From Streptomyces termitum (lineage in GTDB: Bacteria > Actinomycetota > Actinomycetes > Streptomycetales > Streptomycetaceae): a stretch of 46,414 nucleotides of DNA. Both the position numbers and the translations under genes were made by a program. Positions within the stretch are counted from its first letter, which is position 1; every line of letters starts with the position of its first letter. The notes beneath the pieces are model-generated. The model had not been told where the DNA came from, searched no databases, and saw only the letters and a list, made by a program, of their open reading frames with translations. Of the stretch, positions 8,290-16,509 are shown piece after piece. Where the stretch lies: contig NZ_BMUL01000028.1 of the NCBI RefSeq assembly GCF_014650175.1, positions 1 through 46,414 on the forward strand. Reading direction: 5' to 3'.

Positions 8290-8316
8290 GGCGCACCGGG
8301 CCGCCGCCGGTGCGCC
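8290..8316 (+). terminator. Stem-loop after the diguanylate cyclase gene
   Basis: GGCGCACCGG (8290-8299) pairs with CCGGTGCGCC (8307-8316) around a 7-nt loop, immediately after the TGA. It separates this gene from hutH. Confidence 0.65.
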
Positions 8317-8406
8317 CCGGTGCTCCCGGTAAGGGGCCCACCACCGCCGGGACGGTGACGGAGTCAGCTAGTGACAGGTTCGTCTTCAATCCGTAGGGTG
8401 CTGAAT

Positions 8407-9954
8407 ATGGATATGCAGACAGTCGTGCTCGGCACGTCCGGCACCACCCCCCAGGACGTCATCGCCGTCGCCCGCCACGGCGCCCGGGTCGAGCTGTCGA
8501 CCGAGGCCGTCGAGGCGCTCGCCGCCGCCCGCGCCGTCGTCGAGGCGCTCGCCGCCAAGCCCGAGCCCGTCTACGGCGTCTCCACCGGGTTCGGCGCCCT
8601 CGCCACCCGGCACATCGACCACGAGCTGCGCACCCAGCTCCAGCGCAACATCGTCCGCTCGCACGCCGCGGGCATGGGCCCCCGCGTCGAGCGCGAGGTC
8701 GTCCGCGCCCTGATGTTCCTGCGGCTCAAGACCGTCGCCTCCGGCCACACCGGCGTCCGCCCCGAGGTCGCGCGGACCATGGCCGACGTCCTCAACGCCG
8801 GCATCACCCCGGTCGTCCACGAGTACGGCTCCCTCGGCTGCTCCGGCGACCTCGCCCCGCTCTCCCACTGCGCCCTCGCGCTCATGGGCGAGGGCGACGC
8901 CGAGGGCCCCGACGGCACCGTGAGGCCCGCCGGCGAACTGCTCGCCGCCGCCGGCATCGAGCCGGTCGTGCTCCGCGAGAAGGAGGGCCTCGCCCTCCTC
9001 AACGGCACCGACGGCATGCTCGGCATGCTGATCATGGCCCTCGCCGACCTCGACACCCTCTACAAGTCGGCCGACGTCACCGCCGCGCTCTCCCTCGAAG
9101 CCCTCCTCGGCACCGAGAAGGTCCTCGAACCCGAGCTGCACGCCATCCGCCCCCACCCCGGCCAGGCCGCCTCCGCCGCCAACATGCTGGCCGTCCTCAA
9201 GGGCTCCGGCCTCACCGGCCACTTCCAGGCCGGCGAAGCCCCCCGCGTCCAGGACGCCTACTCGATCCGCTGCGCCCCGCAGGTCGCCGGCGCCGGCCGC
9301 GACACCATGGCCCACGCCCTCCTCGTCGCCGAGCGCGAACTGGCCGCCGCCGTCGACAACCCCGTCGTGCTGGGCAACGGAGAAGTCCGCTCCAACGGCA
9401 ACTTCCACGGCGCCCCCGTCGCGTACGTCCTCGACTTCCTCGCCATCGCCGCCGCCGACCTCGGCTCCATCGCCGAGCGCCGCACCGACCGGCTCCTCGA
9501 CAAGAACCGCAGCCACGGCCTCCCGCCGTTCCTCGCCGACGACGCCGGAGTCGACTCGGGCCTCATGATCGCCCAGTACACGCAGGCCGCCCTGGTCAGC
9601 GAGATGAAGCGGCTCGCCGTCCCGGCCTCCGCCGACTCCATCCCGTCCTCCGCCATGCAGGAGGACCACGTCTCCATGGGCTGGTCCGCCGCCCGCAAGC
9701 TGCGCACCGCCGTCGGAAACCTCGCCCGGATCATCGCCGTCGAGCTGTACGCCGCCACCCGGGGCATCGAGCTGCGCGAGGGCCTCACCCCCGCCCCCGC
9801 CTCGCGGGCCGCCATCGACGCCCTGCGCGCCGCCGGTGTCGAGGGCCCCGGCCCGGACCGCTTCCTCGCCCCCGACCTCGCCGCCGCCGACGCCTTCGTC
9901 CGCGAAGGCCGCCTGGTCGCCGCCGTGGAGCCGGTCACCGGCCCGCTCGCCTGA
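8407..9954 (+). CDS. hutH: Histidine ammonia-lyase
   Basis: This 515-aa enzyme deaminates histidine to urocanate, the first step of histidine use. Family landmarks are YGVSTGFG, a QRNIVRSHAAG segment, GSLGCSGDLAPLSH around residues 141-153, and RTDRLLDKNRSHGLPPFL. The MIO cofactor tripeptide is Cys145-Ser146-Gly147 instead of the common Ala-Ser-Gly; I recall the same substitution in other streptomycete enzymes. The ATG at 8407 follows GTAGGGTG; an ATG at 8413 is also possible. No other hut genes are nearby, as is usual in this genus. Confidence 0.95.
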   Translation: MDMQTVVLGTSGTTPQDVIAVARHGARVELSTEAVEALAAARAVVEALAAKPEPVYGVSTGFGALATRHIDHELRTQLQRNIVRSHAAGMGPRVEREVVRALMFLRLKTVASGHTGVRPEVARTMADVLNAGITPVVHEYGSLGCSGDLAPLSHCALALMGEGDAEGPDGTVRPAGELLAAAGIEPVVLREKEGLALLNGTDGMLGMLIMALADLDTLYKSADVTAALSLEALLGTEKVLEPELHAIRPHPGQAASAANMLAVLKGSGLTGHFQAGEAPRVQDAYSIRCAPQVAGAGRDTMAHALLVAERELAAAVDNPVVLGNGEVRSNGNFHGAPVAYVLDFLAIAAADLGSIAERRTDRLLDKNRSHGLPPFLADDAGVDSGLMIAQYTQAALVSEMKRLAVPASADSIPSSAMQEDHVSMGWSAARKLRTAVGNLARIIAVELYAATRGIELREGLTPAPASRAAIDALRAAGVEGPGPDRFLAPDLAAADAFVREGRLVAAVEPVTGPLA

Positions 9955-9962
9955 CACCCGCG

Positions 9963-9995
9963 CGGGCCGTCCCCCTCACGAGGAGGGGCGGCCCG
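9963..9995. terminator. Bidirectional stem-loop between hutH and the LAETG gene
   Basis: CGGGCCGTCCCCCTC and GAGGAGGGGCGGCCCG pair with one small irregularity around a short loop. It lies between two convergent genes and could terminate both. Confidence 0.65.
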
Positions 9996-10001
9996 CCGCC
10001 G

Positions 10002-10277
10002 TCAGGACGCGCGTCCGTGCCGCCGCAGCGCCAGCGCCACGAAACCCGCGCCGACCCCGAGGAAACCCGTCCCGCCCAGCACGTACGCCGTCGTGTCCGG
10101 GCCCCCGGTCTCGGCCAGCCGCCCGTCGTCCGGGTCCGCCGGAGCCGACGTGCCCCCGCCGCGCACGAGGCCGACGCCGGGGCCGTCGGAGGCGTTCGCC
10201 GAGGGGACGAACCACAGGGCGCACAGCAGGGTGCCCGCCGCGACGGAGGTCAGCAGGGGGCGTCGGGCGGCGGACAC
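10002..10277 (-). CDS. Very small LAETG-anchored surface protein (class E sortase substrate)
   Basis: This 91-aa protein has a signal peptide (positive N-terminus, hydrophobic core, cleavage near ANA at about residue 29). A short mature segment of about 25 residues follows. The C-terminal sorting signal is LAETG at 54-58, then a hydrophobic helix and an RRHGR tail. LAxTG is the motif used by streptomycete SrtE sortases, so the product should be covalently attached to peptidoglycan. The exposed part is only about 25 Gly/Asp/Pro-rich residues. No folded domain is visible. It is convergent with hutH. Confidence 0.85.
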   Translation of the reverse strand: MSAARRPLLTSVAAGTLLCALWFVPSANASDGPGVGLVRGGGTSAPADPDDGRLAETGGPDTTAYVLGGTGFLGVGAGFVALALRRHGRAS

Positions 10278-10390
10278 GTGGATCTCGTTCTCCCTAGAAA
10301 GGCCCAGCGGGAAGCCCGCGGTGGCCAGATGCTAGTGAACCCAGCGGGTCGTGGGAAAGCCGGACCCCCGCGACCCCTACGCTCCCAGCC

Positions 10391-10807
10391 ATGAGCACCC
10401 CCGAATCCGTCCCCGCCGCCGACGGCGCCCCCGCGTCCGAGCCCGGCACCGCCTCCCGCCACGTGCGGCTCCGCGTCGACATCGTCCTTGAGATCGACGA
10501 CCCCGCCGCGCTGACCGCCGCCGCCGAGCGCCGTATCGACGCCGACGAGTTCATGCCGGCCGAGGAGCGCGCCCACGCCCGCACCGCCGTCCAGGACGAC
10601 CCCTCCGAGGCCCTGTCCTACCTGGTGGAGCCCTTCGACCTGGTCCGCGACCTGCCCGGCGTCGAGCTCGTCCAGGCGGCCTGGAGCAGCGAGGAGGCCG
10701 AGTACGACCCCGAGGCGATGGAGTGGGACCTCGACGGGGAAGATGACGACGAGGAAGACGACGACAGCGACAACGACGGCGACGGCGAGAACGGCGACCG
10801 GGTCTAG
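10391..10807 (+). CDS. Conserved acidic cytoplasmic protein, unknown function
   Basis: This 138-aa protein has a predicted alpha/beta core (RHVRLRVDIVLEIDDPAALT onward, residues 24-110). It ends in a very acidic tail of about 25 Asp/Glu/Asn/Gly residues, which looks disordered. No signal peptide or membrane segment is present. The start is the first ATG after a promoter-like region. I do not recognise a characterised family; the reading-frame bias is typical of a real gene here. Confidence 0.75.
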   Translation: MSTPESVPAADGAPASEPGTASRHVRLRVDIVLEIDDPAALTAAAERRIDADEFMPAEERAHARTAVQDDPSEALSYLVEPFDLVRDLPGVELVQAAWSSEEAEYDPEAMEWDLDGEDDDEEDDDSDNDGDGENGDRV

Positions 10808-10830
10808 GGGCGCGCACGCACCCCGCCGAC

Positions 10831-10857
10831 GGGCCCCGGGACGGCGTTCCGGGGCCC
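10831..10857 (+). terminator. GC-rich stem-loop after the acidic protein gene
   Basis: GGGCCCCGGGA and TCCGGGGCCC pair, leaving a short loop, 23 bp after the stop codon. Confidence 0.55.
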
Positions 10858-11024
10858 TCGTGCGAACAGGGGCGCGACGGCGGGAACCGGACGACTTCGC
10901 CAGGCGTGTCGAACAGTGTTGTTCAGTGGTCTTCCCCACAAACCCCCCGCTTCCGGAACCGCAGGGGGTCTCATGGGTGTTCTGATGGATTGACAGGGAA
11001 TCTGCGACGATGGAGAAGCGTGTG

Positions 11025-12281
11025 ATGACGGTCGGCAAGCACCGCAGGAGCCTGGCCGCGGCGGCGGCGGTGCTCAGTGGCGTACTCGTGCTCTCGGCCT
11101 GCAACGACGGGGACAAGAACGAGTCCGCCGGCCCCGGCACCCCCTCCGGCACGTCACAGGCGCAGGTGGACGAGGCGGCCGAGCAGAAGACCTCCAAGGC
11201 GCAGATCACCATCTCGCCCGAGAACGGCTCGCAGAACGCCTCCATCAACAACGACGCCAAGGTCGCCGTCAAGGAGGGCAAGCTCACCGCCGTCTCCATG
11301 ACCTCCGCCGAGGGCGGCGAGGTCAAGGGCGAGATAGCGGCCGACGGGCTGTCCTGGAAGCCGACCGGAGCGCTCCAGCGCGCCACCGTCTACAAGATCG
11401 CCGCCACCGCCGTCGACGCCTCCGGCCTGGAGGCGCACGAGAACTCCTCCTTCACCACCGTGTCGAAGGAGAACAGCTTCATCGGCAACTTCACCCCCGA
11501 GGACGGCTCGACCGTCGGCGTGGGCATGCCGGTCTCGATCAACTTCAACAAGGCGATCACCGACAAGAAGGCCGTCCAGGCGGGCATCACCGTCTCCTCC
11601 AGCTCCGGCCAGGAGGTCGTCGGCCACTGGTTCAGCGGCACCCGCCTCGACTTCCGCCCGGACGACTACTGGCAGGCCGGCTCCACCGTCACCCTGAAGC
11701 TGGAGCTGGACGGCGTCGAGGGTGCCAACGGCGTCTTCGGCGTCCAGCAGAAGACCGTCACCTTCAAGATCGGCCGCAGCCAGGTCTCCACCGTGGACGT
11801 CGCCGCCAAGACGATGACGGTCAAGCGCGACGGCAAGGTCGTCAAGACCATCCCGATCTCCGCCGGCTCCCCGGACAACACCACCTACAACGGCCAGATG
11901 GTGATCTCCGAGAAGTTCAAGGAGACCCGGATGAACGGCGCCACCGTCGGCTTCACCGACTCCGACGGCAAGGGCGAGTACGACATCAAGGACGTGCCGC
12001 ACGCCATGCGGCTGTCCACCTCGGGCACCTTCATCCACGGCAACTACTGGGGCGCCCGCTCCATCTTCGGCTCGGTCAACACCAGCCACGGCTGCGTCGG
12101 CCTCGCCGACGTCAAGGGCGCCGGCGACCCCAACCAGATGGCCGCCTGGTTCTACGACCAGTCGCTCATCGGCGACGTCGTGATCGTCAAGAACTCCAAG
12201 GACAAGACGATCGCCCCCGACAACGGCCTCAACGGCTGGAACATGGACTGGTCCACCTGGAAGGCCGGCTCCCAGGGCTGA
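11025..12281 (+). CDS. L,D-transpeptidase lipoprotein with Ig-like domains
   Basis: This 418-aa protein is exported as a lipoprotein: a positive N-terminus, a hydrophobic stretch and the lipobox LVLSAC with Cys26. Two immunoglobulin-like domains follow (about residues 60-245). A YkuD catalytic domain follows, with HGNYWGARSIFG and TSHGCVGLAD; Cys357 is the nucleophile. It cross-links peptidoglycan by 3-3 bonds, which are abundant in streptomycetes. A GGAG at 11012-11015 is 9 nt before the ATG at 11025. The ATG at 11010 would overlap that ribosome site, so I prefer 11025. It is monocistronic with a terminator. Confidence 0.93.
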   Translation: MTVGKHRRSLAAAAAVLSGVLVLSACNDGDKNESAGPGTPSGTSQAQVDEAAEQKTSKAQITISPENGSQNASINNDAKVAVKEGKLTAVSMTSAEGGEVKGEIAADGLSWKPTGALQRATVYKIAATAVDASGLEAHENSSFTTVSKENSFIGNFTPEDGSTVGVGMPVSINFNKAITDKKAVQAGITVSSSSGQEVVGHWFSGTRLDFRPDDYWQAGSTVTLKLELDGVEGANGVFGVQQKTVTFKIGRSQVSTVDVAAKTMTVKRDGKVVKTIPISAGSPDNTTYNGQMVISEKFKETRMNGATVGFTDSDGKGEYDIKDVPHAMRLSTSGTFIHGNYWGARSIFGSVNTSHGCVGLADVKGAGDPNQMAAWFYDQSLIGDVVIVKNSKDKTIAPDNGLNGWNMDWSTWKAGSQG

Positions 12282-12293
12282 CCCCCGGAACAT

Positions 12294-12330
12294 CCGAAGG
12301 GCCCTCCCCGCACCGGAGAGGGCCCTTCGG
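12294..12330 (+). terminator. Perfect 13-bp stem terminator after the L,D-transpeptidase gene
   Basis: CCGAAGGGCCCTC (12294-12306) pairs exactly with GAGGGCCCTTCGG (12318-12330) around an 11-nt loop. Confidence 0.75.
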
Positions 12331-12395
12331 CCTGTCCCCGGCCCATGACCTCCGGGGTAATCGACCCCGCGCCCGGTCCCCGGCACGCTGGTCCC

Positions 12396-12794
12396 ATGAC
12401 CGCATACGCCCTCGCCAGACTGCGCCCGGAGCCCGTCCTCGACCCCGAGGTCCTCGACTACATGGACCGCATCCAGACCACCCTCGACCCCTTCGGCGGC
12501 CGCTTCCTCGTCCACGGCGCCCCCCGCCGCGAGGTCCTGGAGGGCCGGTGGCCCGAAGCCCTCGTGATCATCGGCTTCCCGACGTACGCACAGGCGAGGG
12601 CCTGGTACGACTCCGAGCCGTACCAGGCCCTCCTGCCCCTGCGCACCCGCCACATGCCGGGCGACGTCCTCCTGATCGACGGCACCCCCGACGGCTACGA
12701 CCCGTCCGTCACGGCGGCCGCGCTGCGGGCCTCCTACTCGGCCGGGACCACGCCCACCGGGCAGGAGACGCCCGTGCCGCCGATGCCGCAGTAG
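12396..12794 (+). CDS. DUF1330-like ferredoxin-fold protein
   Basis: This 132-aa protein has an N-terminal domain typical of DUF1330: MTAYALARLRPEP, GRFLVHGAPRREVLEGRWPE, and ALVIIGFPTYAQARAWYDSE. This is a small dimeric alpha-beta barrel of unknown function. A 40-residue Thr/Pro-rich tail is less conserved. The last 61 bp overlap the 3' end of msrA on the other strand, so the tail may be an extension that entered the convergent gene. The start ATG at 12396 fits the start of the domain; the upstream frame to 12345 has no support. Confidence 0.82.
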   Translation: MTAYALARLRPEPVLDPEVLDYMDRIQTTLDPFGGRFLVHGAPRREVLEGRWPEALVIIGFPTYAQARAWYDSEPYQALLPLRTRHMPGDVLLIDGTPDGYDPSVTAAALRASYSAGTTPTGQETPVPPMPQ

Positions 12795-13396
12795 CCGGCC
12801 GGGTTCTTGTCCAGGTACTGCTGGTGGTAGCCCTCCGCCGGGTAGAAGGGGCGGGTGCCGTCGGCCGGCAGGACGTGGGTGGTGATCTCGCCGTGGCCGG
12901 AGGACGCCAGGGCCTTCTGGTAGGCCGCGCGGGACGCCTCGGCGGTGGCGGCCTGGGCGGCGGAGTGGGTGTAGACGGCGGAGCGGTACTGGGTGCCCAC
13001 GTCGTTGCCCTGCCGGAAGCCCTGGGTCGGGTCGTGGGACTCCCAGAAGACCTTCAGGAGCGTCTCGTACGACACCTTCGACGGGTCGAAGACGACCCGG
13101 ACGACCTCGGTGTGCCCGGTCAGGCCCGAGCAGACCTCCTCGTAGGTGGGGTTCGGCGTGTGGCCGCCCTGGTAGCCGACGAGCGTCGTCCAGACGCCGT
13201 CGGTCCGCCAGAACTTCCGCTCGGCGCCCCAGAAGCAGCCGAGGCCGAAGTCGGCGGTCTCCAGGCCCTCGGGGTAGGGGCCGGCCAGCGGGTTGCCGAG
13301 CACCGTGTGGCGCTCGGGGACGGAGAACTCCGGCTCCGGGCGGCCGCGCAGGGCCTGCTCCGGAGTGGGCAGGACGGGGGTGCGGGACAGGAACAT
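12734..13396 (-). CDS. msrA: Peptide methionine sulfoxide reductase MsrA
   Basis: This 220-aa enzyme reduces methionine S-sulfoxide in proteins and free methionine. The catalytic GCFWG is at residues 53-57 (Cys54 nucleophile). GYQGGHTPNPTYEEVCSGLTGH and HQQYLDKNPAGYC with downstream cysteines are typical and provide the resolving Cys. A 45-residue N-terminal extension before the core is common in actinomycetes. GAGGAG precedes the ATG at 13396. It converges with and overlaps the DUF1330 gene. Confidence 0.95.
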   Translation of the reverse strand: MFLSRTPVLPTPEQALRGRPEPEFSVPERHTVLGNPLAGPYPEGLETADFGLGCFWGAERKFWRTDGVWTTLVGYQGGHTPNPTYEEVCSGLTGHTEVVRVVFDPSKVSYETLLKVFWESHDPTQGFRQGNDVGTQYRSAVYTHSAAQAATAEASRAAYQKALASSGHGEITTHVLPADGTRPFYPAEGYHQQYLDKNPAGYCGIGGTGVSCPVGVVPAE

Positions 13397-13470
13397 GCGG
13401 CATCTCTCCTCGACGCGGTTCGGCAGTCCGCACAACGCCGGGACGGCCGCCGCTGTTCCCCCGCCGCACG

Positions 13471-13553
13471 GGCCCGCGACGGACCCGCCGCCCCGGCGCA
13501 CGCCCCCGTCCCGGCCCCGCCGCCCCGGCCCGCGACGGACGCGCCGCCCCGGC
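13471..13553. repeat. Two 27-bp direct repeats upstream of msrA
   Basis: A 27-bp unit beginning GGCCCGCGACGGAC at 13471-13497 recurs at 13527-13553 with one mismatch, 56 bp apart. They lie in the msrA upstream region, next to the stop of the following gene at 13571. Confidence 0.6.
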
Positions 13554-13570
13554 CCGGGGGCACGCGGCGG

Positions 13571-14677
13571 TCAGGGCCGCAGCGTCATCGGGCTCCCGCC
13601 GTTCGCCTCGTACCCCGCCACCGCCAGGTTCCGCACGACCGTGTACTCGGCCGCCGGGTCGGGGCTCAGCGTCCACGGCAGCGCGCCCACGTAGCCGTCC
13701 ACGTGCACCAGCTGGTGCATCGCCTCCGACCAGCGCTCGGCGCTCACCAGGAACGACACCAGCAGGTGGCGTACGTGCGCCAGCATCGGGTCGTCCGGGC
13801 GGGCCGAGTGGACCGCGTACAGCGCGCCCTCCATCGCCCGGCCCACCACCGCCGTCCGGTAGAAGTCCCGCACCAGCACCATGTCCGGCACGTGCTCGAA
13901 GAGCGCGAACAGCGGCAGCGCCGCCAGCAGCGAGCCCTTCGGGGCGCGGGCCGCGGCCGTCGTCGCGAAGTGGTCGGCCTCCTCGCGCGAACCGTGCCAC
14001 TTCTCGCACCAGTAGTGCAGCGCCGCCAGGTGCGCGCCCATGTGCTGCGGCGCCCGGTCGATGACCTCCGCCCACACCCGGTCGAACTGCTCGTGCCCGT
14101 ACCCGAGTCCGCGCGCCACCGCCAGCTTCGTGATGTACGGGACGGGGTCGCCGGGCGCCAGCGGTGCCGCCTCGTCGGCGACCTTGCCGGCCTCCTCCAG
14201 GATGATCCGGAAGTCGTCGCTGCCGGCGGCCGAGGAGCGCCACGCCTGCTGCACCAGGAACTCGGCGTGCACCGCCGCGCCGCCCGCGTCCTTCGGGGCG
14301 TCGGCGCGCCAGGCCCGCAGCCACGCGCCGCCCTCGCCGGGCCGCTGCGCCAGCTCCAGGGAGGCCGCGCCGGCGAACGCCTGCACCCGCTGCCAGCGGA
14401 CCTCGCCCTCCTTGCCGGTGCCCGCGAGGAGTTGGGACGCGGCCCGCCAGTCCTGGGTGGCCTGGACGACGCGCAGCACGTCGAGGAGGTCCTCGTCAGG
14501 ACCCGGCAGCCGCACGTCCAGTTCCTCCTGGCGGGCGAATCCGTACGCCTCCGGGTCGGCGGCGTCGGGCGTGCCGGGCGCGACCTGCCGGATGCCGCCG
14601 CCGCGCCGGCGCAGCAGGTAGGGGCCGAGGACACCGAAGAGGAGACCCAGGGCGATCAGGAACCAGAGAACATCCAT
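13571..14677 (-). CDS. Membrane-anchored helical-repeat (TPR-like) protein, unknown function
   Basis: This 368-aa protein begins with one membrane segment (MDVLWFLIALGLLFGVLGPY) and a short basic stretch. The long soluble part is rich in Trp, Ala and Leu, with a spacing that suggests stacked helical hairpins. Recurrent WRAASQLLAG, FDRVWAEVIDRAP and MGAHLAALHYW segments look like TPR-type helices. No catalytic motif is recognised. The start is the first ATG before the membrane helix. It is divergent from metB with about 70 bp between them. Function unknown. Confidence 0.82.
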   Translation of the reverse strand: MDVLWFLIALGLLFGVLGPYLLRRRGGGIRQVAPGTPDAADPEAYGFARQEELDVRLPGPDEDLLDVLRVVQATQDWRAASQLLAGTGKEGEVRWQRVQAFAGAASLELAQRPGEGGAWLRAWRADAPKDAGGAAVHAEFLVQQAWRSSAAGSDDFRIILEEAGKVADEAAPLAPGDPVPYITKLAVARGLGYGHEQFDRVWAEVIDRAPQHMGAHLAALHYWCEKWHGSREEADHFATTAAARAPKGSLLAALPLFALFEHVPDMVLVRDFYRTAVVGRAMEGALYAVHSARPDDPMLAHVRHLLVSFLVSAERWSEAMHQLVHVDGYVGALPWTLSPDPAAEYTVVRNLAVAGYEANGGSPMTLRP

Positions 14678-14749
14678 GCGTCCATTGTCCAGGACGCCGC
14701 CCCGGACGAATCGCGGCGTCGGCGGGTGCGCGGCACTACGCTCCTGAGC

Positions 14750-15904
14750 ATGAGCGACCAGCACAGCCACCAGAACTTCGAGACCCGCGCGATCCACGCG
14801 GGCAACACCGCCGACCCGCTGACCGGCGCGGTCGTCCCGCCCATCTACCAGGTCTCCACCTACAAGCAGGACGGCGTGGGCGGACTGCGCGGCGGCTACG
14901 AGTACAGCCGCAGCGCCAACCCGACCCGCACCGCCCTGGAGGAGAACCTGGCGGCGCTGGAGGGCGGCCGCCGCGGCCTCGCCTTCGCGTCGGGCCTGGC
15001 CGCCGAGGACTGCCTGCTGCGCACGCTCCTCGCCCCCGGCGACCACGTCGTCATCCCGAACGACGCCTACGGCGGCACCTTCCGCCTCTTCGCCAAGGTC
15101 GTCCAGCGCTGGGGCGTCGACTTCTCGGTCGCGGACACCTCGGACGTCGCGTCGGTGCGGGCCGCGGTCAACGACCGCACCAAGCTGGTCTGGGTCGAGA
15201 CCCCGTCGAACCCGCTGCTCGGCATCACCGACATCGAGGCCGTCGCGGGCGTGGCCCGCCAGGCCGGCGTGAAGCTGGTCGTGGACAACACCTTCGCCTC
15301 GCCCTACCTCCAGCAGCCGCTGGCGCTCGGCGCGGACGTCGTCGTCCACTCCCTCACCAAGTACATGGGCGGCCACTCGGACGTCGTCGGCGGCGCCCTG
15401 ATCGCGGCCGACGCGGAGCTCGGCGAGGAACTGGCGTACCACCAGAACGCGATGGGCGCGGTGGCCGGCCCGTTCGACTCGTGGATCGTGCTGCGCGGCA
15501 TCAAGACCCTCGCCGTCCGCATGGACCGCCACAGCGAGAACGCGACGAAGGTCGCCGACTTCCTCTCCCGCCACCCGAAGGTCACCCAGGTCCTCTACCC
15601 GGGCCTGTCCGGGCACCCGGGCCACGAGGTCGCGGCGAAGCAGATGCGGTCCTTCGGCGGCATGATCTCCTTCCGCGTCGACGGCGGCGAGGAGGCGGCG
15701 GTCGCCGTCTGCGACCGCGCGAAGCTCTTCACCCTGGGCGAGTCCCTGGGCGGCGTCGAGTCCCTCATCGAGCACCCGGGCCGGATGACGCACGCGAGCG
15801 TCGCCGGTTCGGCCCTGGAGGTCCCGGCCGACCTGGTCCGCCTCTCGGTCGGCATCGAGAACGTCGACGACCTGATCGAGGACCTGCGCGAGGCGCTGGG
15901 CTAG
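14750..15904 (+). CDS. metB: Cystathionine gamma-synthase/lyase (PLP enzyme)
   Basis: This 384-aa protein is a Cys/Met-metabolism PLP enzyme. YEYSRSANPTR binds the cofactor phosphate, and VVHSLTKYMGGHSDVVGG (197-214) contains the PLP lysine, Lys204. It either joins O-acyl-homoserine with cysteine to make cystathionine or runs gamma-elimination in reverse transsulfuration. The sequence alone does not separate these. The ATG at 14750 starts the conserved N-terminus; a strong ribosome site is absent. Its TAG stop begins a segment similar to the end of the 6034-6220 element. Confidence 0.93.
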   Translation: MSDQHSHQNFETRAIHAGNTADPLTGAVVPPIYQVSTYKQDGVGGLRGGYEYSRSANPTRTALEENLAALEGGRRGLAFASGLAAEDCLLRTLLAPGDHVVIPNDAYGGTFRLFAKVVQRWGVDFSVADTSDVASVRAAVNDRTKLVWVETPSNPLLGITDIEAVAGVARQAGVKLVVDNTFASPYLQQPLALGADVVVHSLTKYMGGHSDVVGGALIAADAELGEELAYHQNAMGAVAGPFDSWIVLRGIKTLAVRMDRHSENATKVADFLSRHPKVTQVLYPGLSGHPGHEVAAKQMRSFGGMISFRVDGGEEAAVAVCDRAKLFTLGESLGGVESLIEHPGRMTHASVAGSALEVPADLVRLSVGIENVDDLIEDLREALG

Positions 15905-15954
15905 CCCCTGTCCGGCGGATCGCCGCGGGCCCGCGACGCCTGGCACGCGCTCCC
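15901..15954. repeat. Degenerate end of the 6034-6220 repeat family
   Basis: Laid over 6034-6087 without gaps, this segment matches at 38 of 54 positions by my hand count. The shared CTAG start and the GGCACGC-CTCCC block near the end are both conserved. Like the complete element, it begins with CTAG and supplies the TAG stop of the upstream gene. No matching right end is seen, so it may be a solo or decayed copy. Confidence 0.55.
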
Positions 15955-15967
15955 GCCGGTACGCCAC

Positions 15968-16000
15968 GGGCCGGGCACCCCGCAGCGGGGTGCCCGGCCC
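15968..16000. terminator. Bidirectional 15-bp stem terminator
   Basis: GGGCCGGGCACCCCG (15968-15982) pairs exactly with CGGGGTGCCCGGCCC (15986-16000) around CAG. It sits between convergent metB and the DUF1059 gene. Confidence 0.8.
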
Positions 16001-16012
16001 TTCCGCGTGTCC

Positions 16013-16204
16013 TCAGGTGCCGGGCAGCGCCTCCTTCAGGCTCGCCCGGACGCCGTCCCGCAGCTCCTGTCCGTCGGTGTGCCCGTGGACGGAGACCGCG
16101 TGCTCGGCGGCGGCGCGGACGACTTCCTCCTCCTCGCCCGAGATGTAGAGCGAGCAGCCCGAGACGCTCGGGGTGTCCCGGCAGTCGGTGGCTTTCCTGG
16201 TCAT
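16013..16204 (-). CDS. DUF1059 family small protein
   Basis: This 63-aa protein has the DUF1059 layout: MTRKATDCRD at the start, GCSLYISGEEEEVVRAAAEH in the middle and a C-terminal ELRDGVRASLKEAL helix. It has two cysteines. Function is unknown; the fold is small and alpha/beta. The ATG at 16204 follows GGAGGCCGGC. It lies alone between metB and the sigma-like operon. Confidence 0.88.
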   Translation of the reverse strand: MTRKATDCRDTPSVSGCSLYISGEEEEVVRAAAEHAVSVHGHTDGQELRDGVRASLKEALPGT

Positions 16205-16260
16205 GCCGGCCTCCTGGTGCTGTCCGACCGACCCCTCTCCCTACCAGGCTAGGCCGCCGT

Positions 16261-16509
16261 TCACGGCCCGTCGAACGGCGGAGTGGTGGCGGCCGGCGGC
16301 GGTTCCCAGGGGCGGGCGTCGGCCGCCCAGAGGGTGAACCAGAGGACGGCGAGCGCGCACAGCGCCCGGAGGGTCCGGCGCAGCAGCCGGCCGCGCCGCC
16401 CGAGCCGGGCCCCGCGCGCCGCGGCCCGCCGGCCGAGGTCGCCGGGGACGGGCGGGTGCGCGGTGTCGAGTAGCCGCCGGACGGCCTCCTCCTTCTCGTC
16501 GTACCTCAC
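16261..16509 (-). CDS. Small single-span membrane protein coupled to a sigma-like gene
   Basis: This 82-aa protein starts at a GTG that overlaps the TGA of the preceding sigma-like gene by GTGA. A charged N-terminal part of about 45 residues, rich in Arg, is followed by one membrane helix (LCALAVLWFTLWAA) and a Pro-rich outside tail of about 18 residues. The arrangement cytosolic domain, one helix, short outer tail, translated with a sigma gene, suggests an anti-sigma or sensor role. No zinc-binding HxxxCxxC motif is present. Function is inferred only from context. Confidence 0.7.
   Translation of the reverse strand: MRYDEKEEAVRRLLDTAHPPVPGDLGRRAAARGARLGRRGRLLRRTLRALCALAVLWFTLWAADARPWEPPPAATTPPFDGP

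Noticed and set aside
11154..14324. A minus-strand open frame of 1056 codons
   Set aside because: It is antisense to the L,D-transpeptidase and out of frame with msrA and the TPR-like gene; composition is typical of a shadow frame.
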